Shown piece after piece: positions 44,333 to 54,543 of a DNA stretch of 64,000 nt. Origin of the DNA: Exiguobacterium sp. FSL W8-0210 (GTDB lineage: Bacteria; Bacillota; Bacilli; Exiguobacteriales; Exiguobacteriaceae); NCBI RefSeq assembly GCF_038006045.1, contig NZ_JBBOUK010000001.1, forward strand, positions 2,273,001 to 2,337,000, in the 5' to 3' direction. Within the stretch, counting starts at the first letter, position 1. Each line of letters begins with the position of its first letter. The notes beneath the pieces were generated by a model. The model saw only the letters and a list, made by a program, of their open reading frames with translations, made no database searches and had not been told where the DNA came from. A program made the translations under genes and the position numbers.

Positions 44333-45916
44333 TCAAGTTGCCCTTCGGGCAACGCTTTGGATGAGCCATTTTCTTAAATTTACGGCCATGAGGATGAAGC
44401 CGAGCTCACGCTTCACCTTCGCTTTTCCTCTCACAGAAAAGCGAGTGAAACTCAAATTAGCCTTCAGATATCCAAAAACTGGTTCCACGTCTATCTTCCG
44501 TTTCGCATAGAGGGATCCTGTTTTTTGATCTGAAAGCCATTTTTTCATCTGTTCTTTTTGTTCTTCCCATGAAGTGTTTATGTGTACCTGTCGGTGACGA
44601 CCCTCTTTGGCCTTGGTACAACGGGAGCGAAACGGGCAGCCATCACACCCTTCGCTTTCATACACCTTGAAATCACGCGTGAATCCGTACCGATCTGTTC
44701 TCTTGGACATGTAACGGAATGTTACGTCCTGTCCATTAGGGCACACAAAACGATCCGACCTTTCATCATAAGACCAGTTTACTGTGTTAAATGGATCATT
44801 GCGCCATTTTCGAGACTTTTCTTTTTCGAACATCGTATAAGGGATGAGTGGAATGCGCCCTCGGCGCATCAGAATATCCTGATAATTCTCCTGACTCCCA
44901 TAGCCGGCATCCGCAACGATATGCGGTGGTAGTGGTAAATATGAGCTGATCTCATCTAAAAAGGGGAGTAACGTCCGGGCATCCGTCGGATTCGGATAAA
45001 TATCATAAGCGAGTGTGTACTGTCCTTCGGTCGCGATTTGAACGTTATAGCCTGGCTTGAGTTGTCCATTTTGCATATGATCTTCCTTCATTCGCATGAA
45101 CGTCGCGTCTGTGTCTGTTTTCGAATAGCTGTTCCGTCCAGCGAGCGTCCTCTTTTGGAGGGCGTATCTCTGTTTCCGCTCGATGAAATCTGTAATCTCC
45201 TTTCGAAGGAGACGTGGTTCCTTCCGTTCAGAACGTAGACGTTTTCTTTCTTGAGTATCCGAACTCGCCTCGATTTTTTGGTTGATGGAAGCGATATGTG
45301 CGTCTAAAGCTTCACCCATGTGTTCGAGTTCTGAGAGAGTGAGCTCGTCCGGGCTTTCTCGTTCAATTTCCGGTAGGATGTCTTGTTCGACGAGGTTGTC
45401 ATAGATACGATTCGATTTGTCCACGAGAGACGAACTATGACGTTCGATCGATTTCCGCCAAACAAAGGTGTATCGGTTCGCATTCGCCTCTAGCTTTGTA
45501 CCATCGATAAAGATGGCTTCTTCATTGATTTCTCCCATCTCGACGAGATGGCAACGGAAGGTAACGAAGGCTTGCTTCAAGATTGGAGTGACTGCGGGAT
45601 GCACTCGAAAACGGTTGATGGTACGATAGCTCGGCGCATTCCCTTGCGCTAGCCACATCATCCGCAGACTATCGGATAGTAATCCTTCAATCTTCCGACC
45701 GGAGAAGACCGACTGTGTGTAGGCACATAAAATGATTTTCATCATCATCCGCGGATGATAAGCAGGGCATCCCGTCGTCCGCATGAAAGGATCGAAAACA
45801 TCATCCGGAATGGATTCGACGAGATGATGGACAGCGAACGCGATATCATTTTCTTGAAGACGAACTTCTAAATCTAAGGGCAGAACCAGCTGGTTCATGT
45901 TATAATCTTTAAACAT
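44333..45916 (-). CDS. IS1182-family transposase
   Basis: A 527-residue DDE transposase. The N-terminal DUF772-type region reads CPAYHPRMMMKIILCAYTQ; the catalytic Asp is likely in EEAIFIDGTKLEANANRYTF, the second in PHIVADAGYGSQENY, and the Glu in VEPVFGYLKANLSFTRF. A Cys-rich patch (CDGCPFRSRCTKA) lies between. Intact and full length, so the element is potentially active. Confidence 0.95.
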   Translation of the reverse strand: MFKDYNMNQLVLPLDLEVRLQENDIAFAVHHLVESIPDDVFDPFMRTTGCPAYHPRMMMKIILCAYTQSVFSGRKIEGLLSDSLRMMWLAQGNAPSYRTINRFRVHPAVTPILKQAFVTFRCHLVEMGEINEEAIFIDGTKLEANANRYTFVWRKSIERHSSSLVDKSNRIYDNLVEQDILPEIERESPDELTLSELEHMGEALDAHIASINQKIEASSDTQERKRLRSERKEPRLLRKEITDFIERKQRYALQKRTLAGRNSYSKTDTDATFMRMKEDHMQNGQLKPGYNVQIATEGQYTLAYDIYPNPTDARTLLPFLDEISSYLPLPPHIVADAGYGSQENYQDILMRRGRIPLIPYTMFEKEKSRKWRNDPFNTVNWSYDERSDRFVCPNGQDVTFRYMSKRTDRYGFTRDFKVYESEGCDGCPFRSRCTKAKEGRHRQVHINTSWEEQKEQMKKWLSDQKTGSLYAKRKIDVEPVFGYLKANLSFTRFSVRGKAKVKRELGFILMAVNLRKWLIQSVARRAT

Positions 45917-46011
45917 AAGGGCACCTCCGATGGTTATAGTTTAGTCACTTTAACTTTATCAGAGGTTGTCCTTATTTGTTTATTCAGAATCGGTTTTTCG
46001 TCATAGAACAA

Positions 46012-46043
46012 GGCCCTCGAAACGACTACACGTTTCGAGGACC
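46012..46043 (-). terminator. Terminator inside the right end of the IS1182-family element
   Basis: Minus strand GTCCTCGAAACG..CGTTTCGAGGGC followed by CTTGTTC; would stop transcripts of rsuA entering the element. Confidence 0.7.
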
Positions 46044-46088
46044 TTTCGTTTGTGAAACTGAGTTATGTCCCAGCCTCTTTCGTTTTGC

Positions 46089-46808
46089 TTATTCAGGTAG
46101 CCAATCAAATAACGCCAATTCCTCTTGTGTCAGTTCACGGTAGTCCCCGAGTTCAAGTGCCGGATCAAGCTCCAAGCGACCAATCGAGCGTCGTTTCAAG
46201 AACGTGACCTCTTTACCGAGGGCAAGCATCATCCGTTTGACTTGATGGAATTTCCCTTCTGTGATCGTCAATTCAAGCGTTGAATCTGTTTCTGTCGTCG
46301 ATAAGATGACGAGTTTTCCTGGCTTTGCTTGATAACCGTCTTCTAAGGTGACGCCTTCCGCAATTGCCTCGACGTCTTCTTGCGTCAATACACCTGTCAC
46401 TTCCGCGTAATACGTTTTTTCGACGTGTTTCTTCGGAGACATCAAGGCATGATTGAACGCTCCATCGTTTGTCAGTAACAATAAGCCTTCTGTATCCTTA
46501 TCAAGTCGTCCGACCGGAAATGGTTTGAAATACGTCACGTCTTCAAACAATAGATCAATGACGGTCTCATCTCGTTTATCCTCCGTCGCACTAATGACAC
46601 CCGGTGGTTTATTCATCATCAAGTAGATGTATTTTTGATACGTGACCGATTCGCCGTACATCAGAACCTGTTGCGTCTCGACATCGACATGTTGTTTCGG
46701 ATCACGTACGATCTCACCATCGACTTGAATTGCCCCTGCCTTGAGCAAAAGTTTTACTTCTTTTCGGGAGCCTGCCCCCATGTTGGATAATAGTTTATCT
46801 AGACGCAT
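46089..46808 (-). CDS. 16S rRNA/23S-type pseudouridine synthase, RsuA/RluB family
   Basis: A 239-residue pseudouridine synthase with an N-terminal S4 domain (RLDKLLSNMGAGSRKEVK) and the catalytic Asp in PVGRLDKDTEGLLLLTNDG. In B. subtilis ytzG holds this place. Short S4-type members modify either 16S or 23S rRNA; the target is not shown. It overlaps the upstream flippase-like gene by 14 nt and ends 8 bp from the IS1182-family element. Confidence 0.93.
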   Translation of the reverse strand: MRLDKLLSNMGAGSRKEVKLLLKAGAIQVDGEIVRDPKQHVDVETQQVLMYGESVTYQKYIYLMMNKPPGVISATEDKRDETVIDLLFEDVTYFKPFPVGRLDKDTEGLLLLTNDGAFNHALMSPKKHVEKTYYAEVTGVLTQEDVEAIAEGVTLEDGYQAKPGKLVILSTTETDSTLELTITEGKFHQVKRMMLALGKEVTFLKRRSIGRLELDPALELGDYRELTQEELALFDWLPE

Positions 46809-48459
46809 GACCTCGTCCTCGTTTCAATGAAATTTTACGTCCTAATACGACTTCTGCTAATCCACTCCAAATCGAGAGTCCAGCGAAAATCACGATTCCA
46901 ACTGCCGCACCAATGATCAGGATCAACAGAGATGCCCATGTCGTCTCTGGTAAGAAGGACACCATTCCCCACTTCACGAGTGCAACACCTGCTCCCATCA
47001 ATGCACTGATGATTAGAATCAAAGATGTCCGGCGCAAGACCGTACTGAATGGGAACTTCACCGTTTGTGTGATCCGGAAGAACATCAATCCCGTCGCAAC
47101 GAGATAACCAATGATCGTCGCATAACCAGCACCCGTTCCATCACCAGTCAAATGAATCAACGGCGCATTCAAGAGATACTTCGCAAGTAGTCCAGCAAAT
47201 GTTGCGATGATCGTGAAGTACTGACGGTTAATTCCTTGAAGGACGGCTGCCGTAACAGAATACAAGGCAAGGAACAACGCACTCGGCGCATAACTTAATA
47301 GATAAACCCAGGCCGCTTGATCTTTCGGGAAGAGTACATGGAACGTTTCTTCACTAAGGAGAATCATCCCGACGACTGCCGGAATCGTCACGAAAAAGAC
47401 GAGTTGATAAATCTGTGAGATTTGAGCCCGTACTTTCCGCATATCCCCTTGCGTAAAGGAGGCGGTCAACAGTGGAGTCGCAGATAATGACAATCCTGTT
47501 GCGACCGACACCGGAATCAAGACGATCTTATGACTATCCGCAATCAGATAGGCAGTCGCGTTTCCGGCCGCTTCGAGCGTGTAACCGATACTTTGTAATG
47601 CGGCATTCATCGTATTCTGGTCGATGACTTGATAAAGGGGTGTCGAAAGACCGACCATGACGATTGGAATCGCATACGTCAATAATTCCTTATACAAATC
47701 CGTTAACGGGCGATCCGGCGAACGGACGGTTTGAGTAGCACGTAGTTCCTGCAAGCCGCTGGCACGTTTGCGGAAATAATAGATCAGAACTGCGACACTA
47801 CCGATTGCACCAATGAATGCACTGAACGTTGCAATCGTTGCGGCAAATGCTGCACCTGAATCAAAGATATAAATCGCGATGCTGACTCCTGCAAGCAGGA
47901 AGATGATCCGGACGATTTGTTCCAAGATTTGCGAAATCGCTGTTGGTCCCATCGATTGATATCCTTGGAAGTAACCTCGGGTCATACTCATCGGTGGAAT
48001 CAAGAGTAAAGCGAAACTCACGCCACGAATCGTCATCGTGACGGCATCAACGTAGGCTGCTGAATCAACGTCACCACCTGGAATGGCCCGATGTGCTAAA
48101 TACGGTGCGAGAAAGAATAAAGCGAGGAAGGAAACAATCCCGGTCAAGGACATGATTTTCAGACCAGACCGATATAACCGTTCACTCGTATCATATTCTC
48201 CTAATGCATTGTATTTGGCGACGAATTTCGAGACGGCGACAGGAATCCCCGCTGTCGCAAGTCCGATCATGATTGCATAATAGTTATAGGCATAGGTATA
48301 GAACATGATGCCTGTCGCGCCGACCATGAACTGAAACGGAAAGAGATAAATCAAACCCAGTGCGCGGGAAATCAGTGACGCACCGGACAGGAGCATCGTT
48401 CCACGAACGAATCCTGAATTGCCGGAAGAAGTAGACTGCTTATTACTGACTGTGGACAT
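46795..48459 (-). CDS. ytgP: Polysaccharide/lipid flippase of the MOP family (YtgP/SpoVB-like)
   Basis: A 554-residue membrane protein with about 14 transmembrane helices. It belongs to the MOP/MVF group; YtgP of B. subtilis is reported as the MurJ lipid II flippase. The sequence FVRGTMLLSGASLISRALGLIYLFPFQ is typical of the first helices. The gene is in the right order (rsuA, ytgP, ytfP), which supports the call. ATG 48459 follows GAGGGATG. Confidence 0.9.
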   Translation of the reverse strand: MSTVSNKQSTSSGNSGFVRGTMLLSGASLISRALGLIYLFPFQFMVGATGIMFYTYAYNYYAIMIGLATAGIPVAVSKFVAKYNALGEYDTSERLYRSGLKIMSLTGIVSFLALFFLAPYLAHRAIPGGDVDSAAYVDAVTMTIRGVSFALLLIPPMSMTRGYFQGYQSMGPTAISQILEQIVRIIFLLAGVSIAIYIFDSGAAFAATIATFSAFIGAIGSVAVLIYYFRKRASGLQELRATQTVRSPDRPLTDLYKELLTYAIPIVMVGLSTPLYQVIDQNTMNAALQSIGYTLEAAGNATAYLIADSHKIVLIPVSVATGLSLSATPLLTASFTQGDMRKVRAQISQIYQLVFFVTIPAVVGMILLSEETFHVLFPKDQAAWVYLLSYAPSALFLALYSVTAAVLQGINRQYFTIIATFAGLLAKYLLNAPLIHLTGDGTGAGYATIIGYLVATGLMFFRITQTVKFPFSTVLRRTSLILIISALMGAGVALVKWGMVSFLPETTWASLLILIIGAAVGIVIFAGLSIWSGLAEVVLGRKISLKRGRGHASR

Positions 48460-48651
48460 GGTAACATCCCTCACGCTTTCTAATTTTTAAACTCGACACT
48501 CTGATCGTGACTGTCTCATTATACAAGTTCTCTCGTACACAATTGCAAATCATTATACCGCTGTCTATCTTGAATTGAAAGAGACGGTTTGTTTACAGTC
48601 GCAACTTCTGCTAAAGTGAAACAAGCAGAATTCTATGAATGAGGTGACCTT

Positions 48652-49923
48652 ATGTACGATGTAATCGTAATCGGAGGCGGACCGAGCGGCTTGATGGCAA
48701 CGCTCGCCTCTTTACAGGCTGGAGCTCGAACACTCCTGCTTGATAAAGGAAATAAATTAGGTCGGAAGCTTGCGATCTCTGGCGGCGGACGTTGTAACGT
48801 CACGAACCGAAAACCACTCGATGAACTCGTCCAGTCGATTCCAGGAAACGGACGTTTCCTTTATAGTGCCTTTTCTCAATTCAATAATGAATCGATCATC
48901 GAACTCTTCGAAGGGTTTGGTGTCGCCCTCAAAGAAGAGGACAATGGACGGATGTTTCCTGTCTCGGATAAAGCAGCAGATGTCGTCCGTGTATTGATCG
49001 ATCAAATCCGCGCGCATGGTGCCGAGATTCAAACAGACGCGCAGGTCGCTACGCTCGACTTCCATCCAGACGGTTCTTTTGCAGCTGTCATCTTAGAAAA
49101 TGGCATGCGTCTTGAAGCAAAAAGTTGCATCGTTGCAGTCGGCGGACAATCCGTTCCACATACCGGTTCGACAGGTGACGGCTACCCGTGGGCTGAAAAG
49201 GCGGGTCATACGATCACGGAACTCTTCCCAACGGAAGTTCCGATTTTGTTAGGTGATACGTTCATTCATGAAAAAACATTACAAGGGCTGTCGCTACGTG
49301 ACGTCGCCTTAACGGTCCACGGCAAAAAAGATAAAGCAATCAAAACACACACGGGTGACTTACTCTTTACCCACTTCGGTTTAAGCGGTCCGATTGCTTT
49401 ACGCTGTAGCCAGTACACGATCAAGGAGCGCAAACGTTCGAAGGAGACGATTGTCCATTTATCAATCGATCTCTTCCCGGACGAATCACTCGGTGCGTTA
49501 ACCGAACGCTTCCAAGCCGCGCTTGCAGCAAATCCCAAGAAAACGGTACGCAACGCTCTCCGCGGCTTCGTGCCGGAACGTCTGCTTGAACTTTTATTTG
49601 CTCAAATCGGCTTTGGCGATGAAGTCTGCACACAAGTCAAGAAACAGGACTGGACGGACTTCTTGCAAAAATTAAAGCGATTCCCACTTAAAGCAACGGG
49701 AACGCTCGACTTTGATAAAGCTTTCGTCACGGGTGGTGGCGTCTCAATCAAAGAGATTGATCCAAAGACGATGATGTCGAAAAAAGCGGAGCGGTTATTC
49801 TTTGCCGGGGAGATTCTTGATATCCACGGCTATACAGGTGGTTACAACATCACCGCTGCATTCGTGACGGGTCATTGCGCCGGTAGTCACGCCGCAGAGA
49901 TGGCACGTGATACTGTCTTTTAA
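48652..49923 (+). CDS. ytfP: HI0933-type FAD-dependent oxidoreductase (YtfP-like)
   Basis: A 423-residue flavoprotein. Dinucleotide loop VIGGGPSGLMATLASLQAG at residues 5-23; then GRKLAISGGGRCNVTN, typical of the family, and FAGEILDIHGYTGGYNI near the end. Substrate unknown. ATG 48652 follows GAGGTGACC. Divergent from ytgP. Confidence 0.95.
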   Translation: MYDVIVIGGGPSGLMATLASLQAGARTLLLDKGNKLGRKLAISGGGRCNVTNRKPLDELVQSIPGNGRFLYSAFSQFNNESIIELFEGFGVALKEEDNGRMFPVSDKAADVVRVLIDQIRAHGAEIQTDAQVATLDFHPDGSFAAVILENGMRLEAKSCIVAVGGQSVPHTGSTGDGYPWAEKAGHTITELFPTEVPILLGDTFIHEKTLQGLSLRDVALTVHGKKDKAIKTHTGDLLFTHFGLSGPIALRCSQYTIKERKRSKETIVHLSIDLFPDESLGALTERFQAALAANPKKTVRNALRGFVPERLLELLFAQIGFGDEVCTQVKKQDWTDFLQKLKRFPLKATGTLDFDKAFVTGGGVSIKEIDPKTMMSKKAERLFFAGEILDIHGYTGGYNITAAFVTGHCAGSHAAEMARDTVF

Positions 49924-49925
49924 TA

Positions 49926-49970
49926 TGAACAAGACCCGATTCTTCTGCTTAGCAGAGGAATCGGGTCTTG
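49926..49970. terminator. Bidirectional terminator between ytfP and a hypothetical gene
   Basis: AACAAGACCCGATTC..GAATCGGGTCTTGTT, an exact 15-bp stem. Confidence 0.9.
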
Positions 49971-49982
49971 TTCTGTCAGGAT

Positions 49983-50960
49983 TTAATCAATCGGTGTAAA
50001 CGATCGGCTTGAGAATTTATCCGTGACGACTAATGCGAACAACTCATTATCTTGCACGAAAATCCCTTTCGAACCATATACTTTCGGACTGGCTGTCTCG
50101 CCCGTGATCGTTTTGTCCTTTCGATCGATCGAATAGAGATAGAGCGCTTCTGAATCGAGTGTGTAGATCCGACCTTGTCGTTCAGCAAGACCAATCGGAC
50201 GGAACTCGGACTCGAACGATTTCTTCGCATCACTTCGCATCCCACTCGCCGCTTCAATCTTCTCACGTTTGATGACTGACAGATAAGGCGGTTTCTGTTT
50301 TTTCTTCAATGCACGTTTTTTCTTTTCCGAGGCGTCAGGATCAATCTTGATCTTATCCTCTTTCATCGCGAAATAAGTCACCTCGACTCGTCCCAGTGCT
50401 CGAATATGATTAATCGTATAGAATTCTTTTTTCTTCGCATCATATCCAAGACCATGGAAACTATCCCGTATCGTCGTTCCTTGTACTTTTTCACGTTTTT
50501 CTTCGCTCCAGACACCGTCTTTTCGCGTAATCGTGACCAGAATCTGATTCGACGTCAATAGCGCGACTGTCTCCCCGTCAACGAGCGTCATACCGTCTAA
50601 ACCAGCGAGCAACAACTTTCCTTCTTCTAACTGGAAAGATGCGTTGATGCGTTCTCCGGTTCCACTGATTTCAAAGAAACGATAATCGTCTGTGACGACG
50701 AGGTACGAACCAATGGAATCATCATATAACATGTGTTGGACATTTTTGATTAATGGCTCTTCCGGGTTCGGAATAGCTGAAGGCGTTTTCGGTGGCACCT
50801 GTTTAACGGCTGCCTGATGCTTTGATTGCGTCTCGATTTTCGCGAACGTTTCTTGAATACGTGATAACGTCTCCGGCTTCGAGAAGACGAGCAGTACGCA
50901 AAGGATCAACCCCGAAACGACAGCAAAAATCGTTGTATAGACTATATAAGATCGTTTCAT
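49983..50960 (-). CDS. Hypothetical membrane-anchored exported protein
   Basis: A 325-residue protein with one N-terminal transmembrane anchor (YIVYTTIFAVVSGLILCVLL) and an extracellular part rich in beta-like repeats (GSYLVVTDDYRFFEIS, TLVDGETVALLTSN, IYTLDSEALYLYSIDRKD), which suggests a propeller-like fold; a Lys-rich linker (KKKRALKKKQKPP) splits it. I do not recognise a family. The start follows AAAGGCGAG. Alone between ytfP and leuS. Confidence 0.75.
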   Translation of the reverse strand: MKRSYIVYTTIFAVVSGLILCVLLVFSKPETLSRIQETFAKIETQSKHQAAVKQVPPKTPSAIPNPEEPLIKNVQHMLYDDSIGSYLVVTDDYRFFEISGTGERINASFQLEEGKLLLAGLDGMTLVDGETVALLTSNQILVTITRKDGVWSEEKREKVQGTTIRDSFHGLGYDAKKKEFYTINHIRALGRVEVTYFAMKEDKIKIDPDASEKKKRALKKKQKPPYLSVIKREKIEAASGMRSDAKKSFESEFRPIGLAERQGRIYTLDSEALYLYSIDRKDKTITGETASPKVYGSKGIFVQDNELFALVVTDKFSSRSFTPID

Positions 50961-51046
50961 TGATGGTACTCGCCTTTCTTTCTCGGTTTCTGATTCAGTG
51001 TAGCAGAAGGTCGTTGAAAAAAAAAGCGGACTTGCGACGGAAATGA

Positions 51047-51086
51047 AGAAACCCCCTCCATTCGCATCAAACGAATGAAAGGGGCT
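51047..51086 (-). terminator. Terminator after leuS
   Basis: AGCCCCTTTCATTCG / CGAATGGAGGGGGTTTCTTC on the minus strand. Confidence 0.8.
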
Positions 51087-51091
51087 ATGGA

Positions 51092-53497
51092 TTAGTTTGC
51101 CACGATATTGATTAATTTTTTCGGTACGACGATGACTTTACGAACTGTTTTGTCGCCGATCCATTCTTGTGTCTTTTCATCAGCAAAGGCAAGTGCTTCG
51201 ATTTCTTCTTTTGTCGCATCGATGTTGATTTCGATTTTCGAGCGAACCTTTCCGTTCACTTGAATGACGAATTCCATCGTATCGCTGACGAGTTTCGATT
51301 CATCGAATGTTGGCCATGCTGCATACGTCAATGTCTCTTCAAATCCAAGTTGTTCCCAGAGTTCTTCACCAAGGTGTGGTGCGACTGGCGTTAACAATTG
51401 GATGAATCCACGAAGGAAGTGACGTGGAAGAACCGGCTGTTTGTTTGCTTCGTTGACGAAGACCATGAGTTGCGAAATTCCGGTGTTGAACTGGATGTTC
51501 GCGAAGTCTTCCGTGACCTTCTTGACTGTCTGGTGGTACGTCCGCTCGAAGTCAGCATCGACTTCTGTGACGTCCTGAATGTCTGCTGTCCGTTCGAACA
51601 AGCGCCAGACACGATCGAGGAAACGACGCGCCCCGTCAAGACCGTTCTCCGACCAGGCAACTGATGCATCGAGTGGTCCCATGAACATTTCGTACAAGCG
51701 TAATGTATCCGCACCATGCGATTTAACGATTTCATCCGGATTAATGACGTTACCGCGTGATTTCGACATCTTCTCGTTGTTCTCTCCAAGAATCATCCCT
51801 TGGTTGTACAACTTCTGGAATGGTTCTTTTGTTGGTACGACGCCTGCATCATACAAGACTTTATGCCAGAAGCGCGCATACAACAAGTGGAGAACGGCGT
51901 GTTCCGCACCACCGATGTAAATATCGACTGGAAGCCAGTATTTTAATTTTTCTGGATCCGCGATCGCCTCTTCATTGTGCGGATCGATGAAACGGAGATA
52001 ATACCAGCAGCTTCCGCCCCATTGTGGCATCGTATTCGTCTCGCGACGCCCTTTCATTCCTGTTTCAGGATCCGTATAATCCAACCAGTCTTCCGCAAGC
52101 GCAAGTGGTGATTCGCCTGTACCAGACGGTTTGATTTCCGGAATGATTGGAAGTTCAAGCGGTAACTCCTCTTGACTGAGCGTCTTCATCGAACCATCTT
52201 CCATATGAACGACTGGAATCGGCTCGCCCCAATACCGTTGACGACTGAACAACCAGTCGCGGAGACGATACGTGATTTTCTTACGTCCGACTTGATTCGT
52301 TTCGAGTTCAGCAATCATCGTCTCGATTGCTTCTTGTTTTCCAAGACCATCAAGCATATGCGAGTTGACGTGTTCGCCCTCTCCTGTATAGGCTGCTTCA
52401 TCGACGTTTCCACCCGCGACGACTTCAACGATTGGCAAGTCGAATTGTTTCGCGAATTCATGATCGCGCTCATCGTGTCCTGGGACCGCCATGATTGCAC
52501 CCGTTCCGTACGAAGCAAGGACATAATCAGCGATCCAGATTGGAAGACGATCACCTGAGATTGGATTGACGGCGAAAGCACCCGTGAAGACGCCTGTTTT
52601 TTCCTTCGCTAAATCCGTCCGCTCGAGGTCCGACTTCGTTTGGACTTGCGAAATGTACGTATCGACGGCTTCCTTGTGATCCGCTGTCGTGATGTCAGCT
52701 ACGAATGGATGCTCCGGCGCAAGCACGAGGTACGTCGCACCAAAGATTGTGTCCGGACGTGTCGTAAAGACCGTGACTTGTTTTTTGTGTCCATCAATCG
52801 TGAAGTCGATTTCAGCACCTTCTGATTTTCCGATCCAGTTCCGTTGCATCTCTTTGACAGAATCCGGCCAATCGAGGTCATCGAGATCTTCAAGAAGACG
52901 ATCCGCATATTCCGTGATTTTCAAGACCCATTGACGCATCGGGACACGCACGACCGGATGATTTCCGCGTTCAGATAATCCGTCGATGACTTCTTCATTC
53001 GCAAGAACGGTTCCGAGTGCTGGGCACCAGTTGACCGCGACTTCGTCCACGAACGCAAGTCCTTTTTCATACAACTTCGTAAAGATCCACTGTGTCCATT
53101 TGTAGTACTTCGGATCTGTCGTGTTGATTTCACGATCCCAGTCATAGGAGAATCCAAGTTCTTTCAACTGACGCTTGAACGTCTCGATGTTTTTCGCTGT
53201 GAATTCACGTGGGTCATTCCCTGTATCGAGGGCATATTGCTCTGCTGGTAATCCAAACGCATCCCATCCCATCGGGTGAAGGACGTTATATCCTTGCATC
53301 CGTTTCATCCGTGCGAGGATATCCGTTGCTGTGTAGCCTTCCGGGTGACCGACGTGGAGACCGGCACCTGACGGATACGGGAACATATCAAGGGCATAAA
53401 ACCCTTCTTTTTCTGGATCTTCTGTCGTGACGAAGGCGTTGTCTTGATCCCAACGCGCCTGCCATTTTGGTTCGATTTCGCGATGATTGTACGGCAT
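51092..53497 (-). CDS. leuS: Leucyl-tRNA synthetase
   Basis: An 801-residue class Ia synthetase. HIGH equivalent is HVGH at 48-51, an editing CP1 domain follows ([21 protein letters not shown]) and KMSKS is at about 576-580 ([10 protein letters not shown]). Anticodon-binding and C-terminal domains complete the protein. The start at 53497 follows AGAGGAGG. It has a T-box leader with a CTC specifier. Confidence 0.99.
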   Translation of the reverse strand: MPYNHREIEPKWQARWDQDNAFVTTEDPEKEGFYALDMFPYPSGAGLHVGHPEGYTATDILARMKRMQGYNVLHPMGWDAFGLPAEQYALDTGNDPREFTAKNIETFKRQLKELGFSYDWDREINTTDPKYYKWTQWIFTKLYEKGLAFVDEVAVNWCPALGTVLANEEVIDGLSERGNHPVVRVPMRQWVLKITEYADRLLEDLDDLDWPDSVKEMQRNWIGKSEGAEIDFTIDGHKKQVTVFTTRPDTIFGATYLVLAPEHPFVADITTADHKEAVDTYISQVQTKSDLERTDLAKEKTGVFTGAFAVNPISGDRLPIWIADYVLASYGTGAIMAVPGHDERDHEFAKQFDLPIVEVVAGGNVDEAAYTGEGEHVNSHMLDGLGKQEAIETMIAELETNQVGRKKITYRLRDWLFSRQRYWGEPIPVVHMEDGSMKTLSQEELPLELPIIPEIKPSGTGESPLALAEDWLDYTDPETGMKGRRETNTMPQWGGSCWYYLRFIDPHNEEAIADPEKLKYWLPVDIYIGGAEHAVLHLLYARFWHKVLYDAGVVPTKEPFQKLYNQGMILGENNEKMSKSRGNVINPDEIVKSHGADTLRLYEMFMGPLDASVAWSENGLDGARRFLDRVWRLFERTADIQDVTEVDADFERTYHQTVKKVTEDFANIQFNTGISQLMVFVNEANKQPVLPRHFLRGFIQLLTPVAPHLGEELWEQLGFEETLTYAAWPTFDESKLVSDTMEFVIQVNGKVRSKIEINIDATKEEIEALAFADEKTQEWIGDKTVRKVIVVPKKLINIVAN

Positions 53498-53517
53498 GTC
53501 TTTTCCTCCTCTAATCT

Positions 53518-53772
53518 AAAAAAACCGGTCCTCCGCCCCTAGGAATAGGGACGAAAGACCGGTTTGGCTTCCGCGGTACCACCCACGTTGTCTGTCTATG
53601 ACAGACCGCTTGATTCACGGATAACGGTGTGAAAGACCGGATTCGCTACTACGACTTCACGAATCGTGCTCCCTGACGAGTTCACGGTTGTTACCGACTG
53701 GTTCGCACCTTCCACCAGCTCTCTTGACGGCACCTTTCCCCTACTACTTCAGTTCCATGCAATTGACTATCT
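53518..53772 (-). ncRNA. T-box leader of leuS
   Basis: Minus strand: stem I with a specifier CTC (53678-53680, in GAACTCGTC), the T-box bulge TGGGTGGTACCGCGG (about 53571-53586) and a terminator of AAACCGGTC.. / ..GGACCGGTTTTTTT (53518-53565). Read-through requires uncharged tRNA-Leu (GAG). Confidence 0.92.
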
Positions 53773-53778
53773 TTTCCT

Positions 53779-53808
53779 AGTGTAATCTGTTTCTTCCTCA
53801 AGCGTCAA
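53779..53808 (-). promoter_or_regulatory. Sigma-A promoter of leuS
   Basis: Minus strand TTGACG (53803-53808), 18-bp spacer, TACACT (53779-53784). The -35 box overlaps the 3' end of the upstream HAD gene. Confidence 0.55.
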
Positions 53809-54449
53809 CGCTTCCGTAAAATTTCCTCGATTTCTGCATGCGATCGTGCTACATGATCCGCTTGTTCTAGACGTTGCATCGGCATCCGATCATCGAGAAG
53901 CGCAATCACTTCCATGCCTGCTGCTTTTGCGCCGATCATCCCGTTTGCAGCGTCTTCAATGACGAGACAATCTTCAGGCGCGTGCCCGATTCGTGATGCT
54001 GCAAGATGAAAAATCGCAGGATCAGGCTTTGAACGCACGACTTCTTCTCCACTGACGTAATGCTTGATTGGAAGCTTATAATGACGGATGACGCGTTCGA
54101 TTTTTTGAAGCGAACTCGAGGAGGCAATCCCGATATCGTAACCAAGAGACGCCGCTTGCTCGATGACTTGTTTGACTCCCTCTTTTAAACCACATTCCTC
54201 CGGTTTTGCATGAATTTGAAACAACCGATGTTCTTCTTCTAGTAACGCACTAGCTGTTTCTTTTAGCTGATGCTGGGCGACAAGCTCTTCCCACATCTCA
54301 TCACCTGTTTTTCCCATAAACGTCGCATACTGAATCGGATCGAGCGGAATCGATAACGTTTTGAACATCTGCTGATGGACCTCGAAGTAGCGAATTTCAC
54401 TATCTAAAATGACCCCATCCATATCAAAAATAAGACCTCGTTTTTTCAA
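53805..54449 (-). CDS. HAD-superfamily hydrolase, beta-phosphoglucomutase-like
   Basis: A 214-residue HAD subfamily IA enzyme. Motif I is FDMDGVILDSE (D9 nucleophile, D11), motif II is IASSSS, motif III the Lys in VRSKPDP, motif IV CLVIEDAANG. Cap domain is alpha-helical. Phosphatase or phosphoglucomutase activity cannot be separated by sequence alone. Start is a TTG at 54449 behind GAGGGGG. No partner gene is close. Confidence 0.9.
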   Translation of the reverse strand: MKKRGLIFDMDGVILDSEIRYFEVHQQMFKTLSIPLDPIQYATFMGKTGDEMWEELVAQHQLKETASALLEEEHRLFQIHAKPEECGLKEGVKQVIEQAASLGYDIGIASSSSLQKIERVIRHYKLPIKHYVSGEEVVRSKPDPAIFHLAASRIGHAPEDCLVIEDAANGMIGAKAAGMEVIALLDDRMPMQRLEQADHVARSHAEIEEILRKR

Positions 54450-54495
54450 GACACATCCCCCTCAATTGATCTATCATGATTTCAGCATATCAAAA

Positions 54496-54520
54496 AAACG
54501 ACTACACGATGTAGTCGTTT
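54496..54520 (-). terminator. Terminator after the FemAB/GNAT-like gene
   Basis: AAACGACTACA CGA TGTAGTCGTTT; minus strand continues TTTTGA. Confidence 0.85.
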
Positions 54521-54543
54521 CGCCTTCTTCATTTAGTTACTGT

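Larger units (their letters stand above)
44240..46080 (-). mobile_element. IS1182-family insertion sequence, complete
   Basis: 1,841 bp bounded by perfect 20-bp inverted repeats AAAGAGGCTGGGACATAACT (44240-44259) and its complement (46061-46080), with one intact transposase gene on the minus strand. The GAGGCTGGGACATAA end is common among Firmicute IS1182/IS1272 elements. Terminator hairpins lie just inside both ends. No target-site duplication is visible. Confidence 0.95.

Noticed and set aside
44232-46088. Target duplication of the IS1182-family element
   Set aside because: Left flank CCACAAT and right flank CGTTTTG share nothing.
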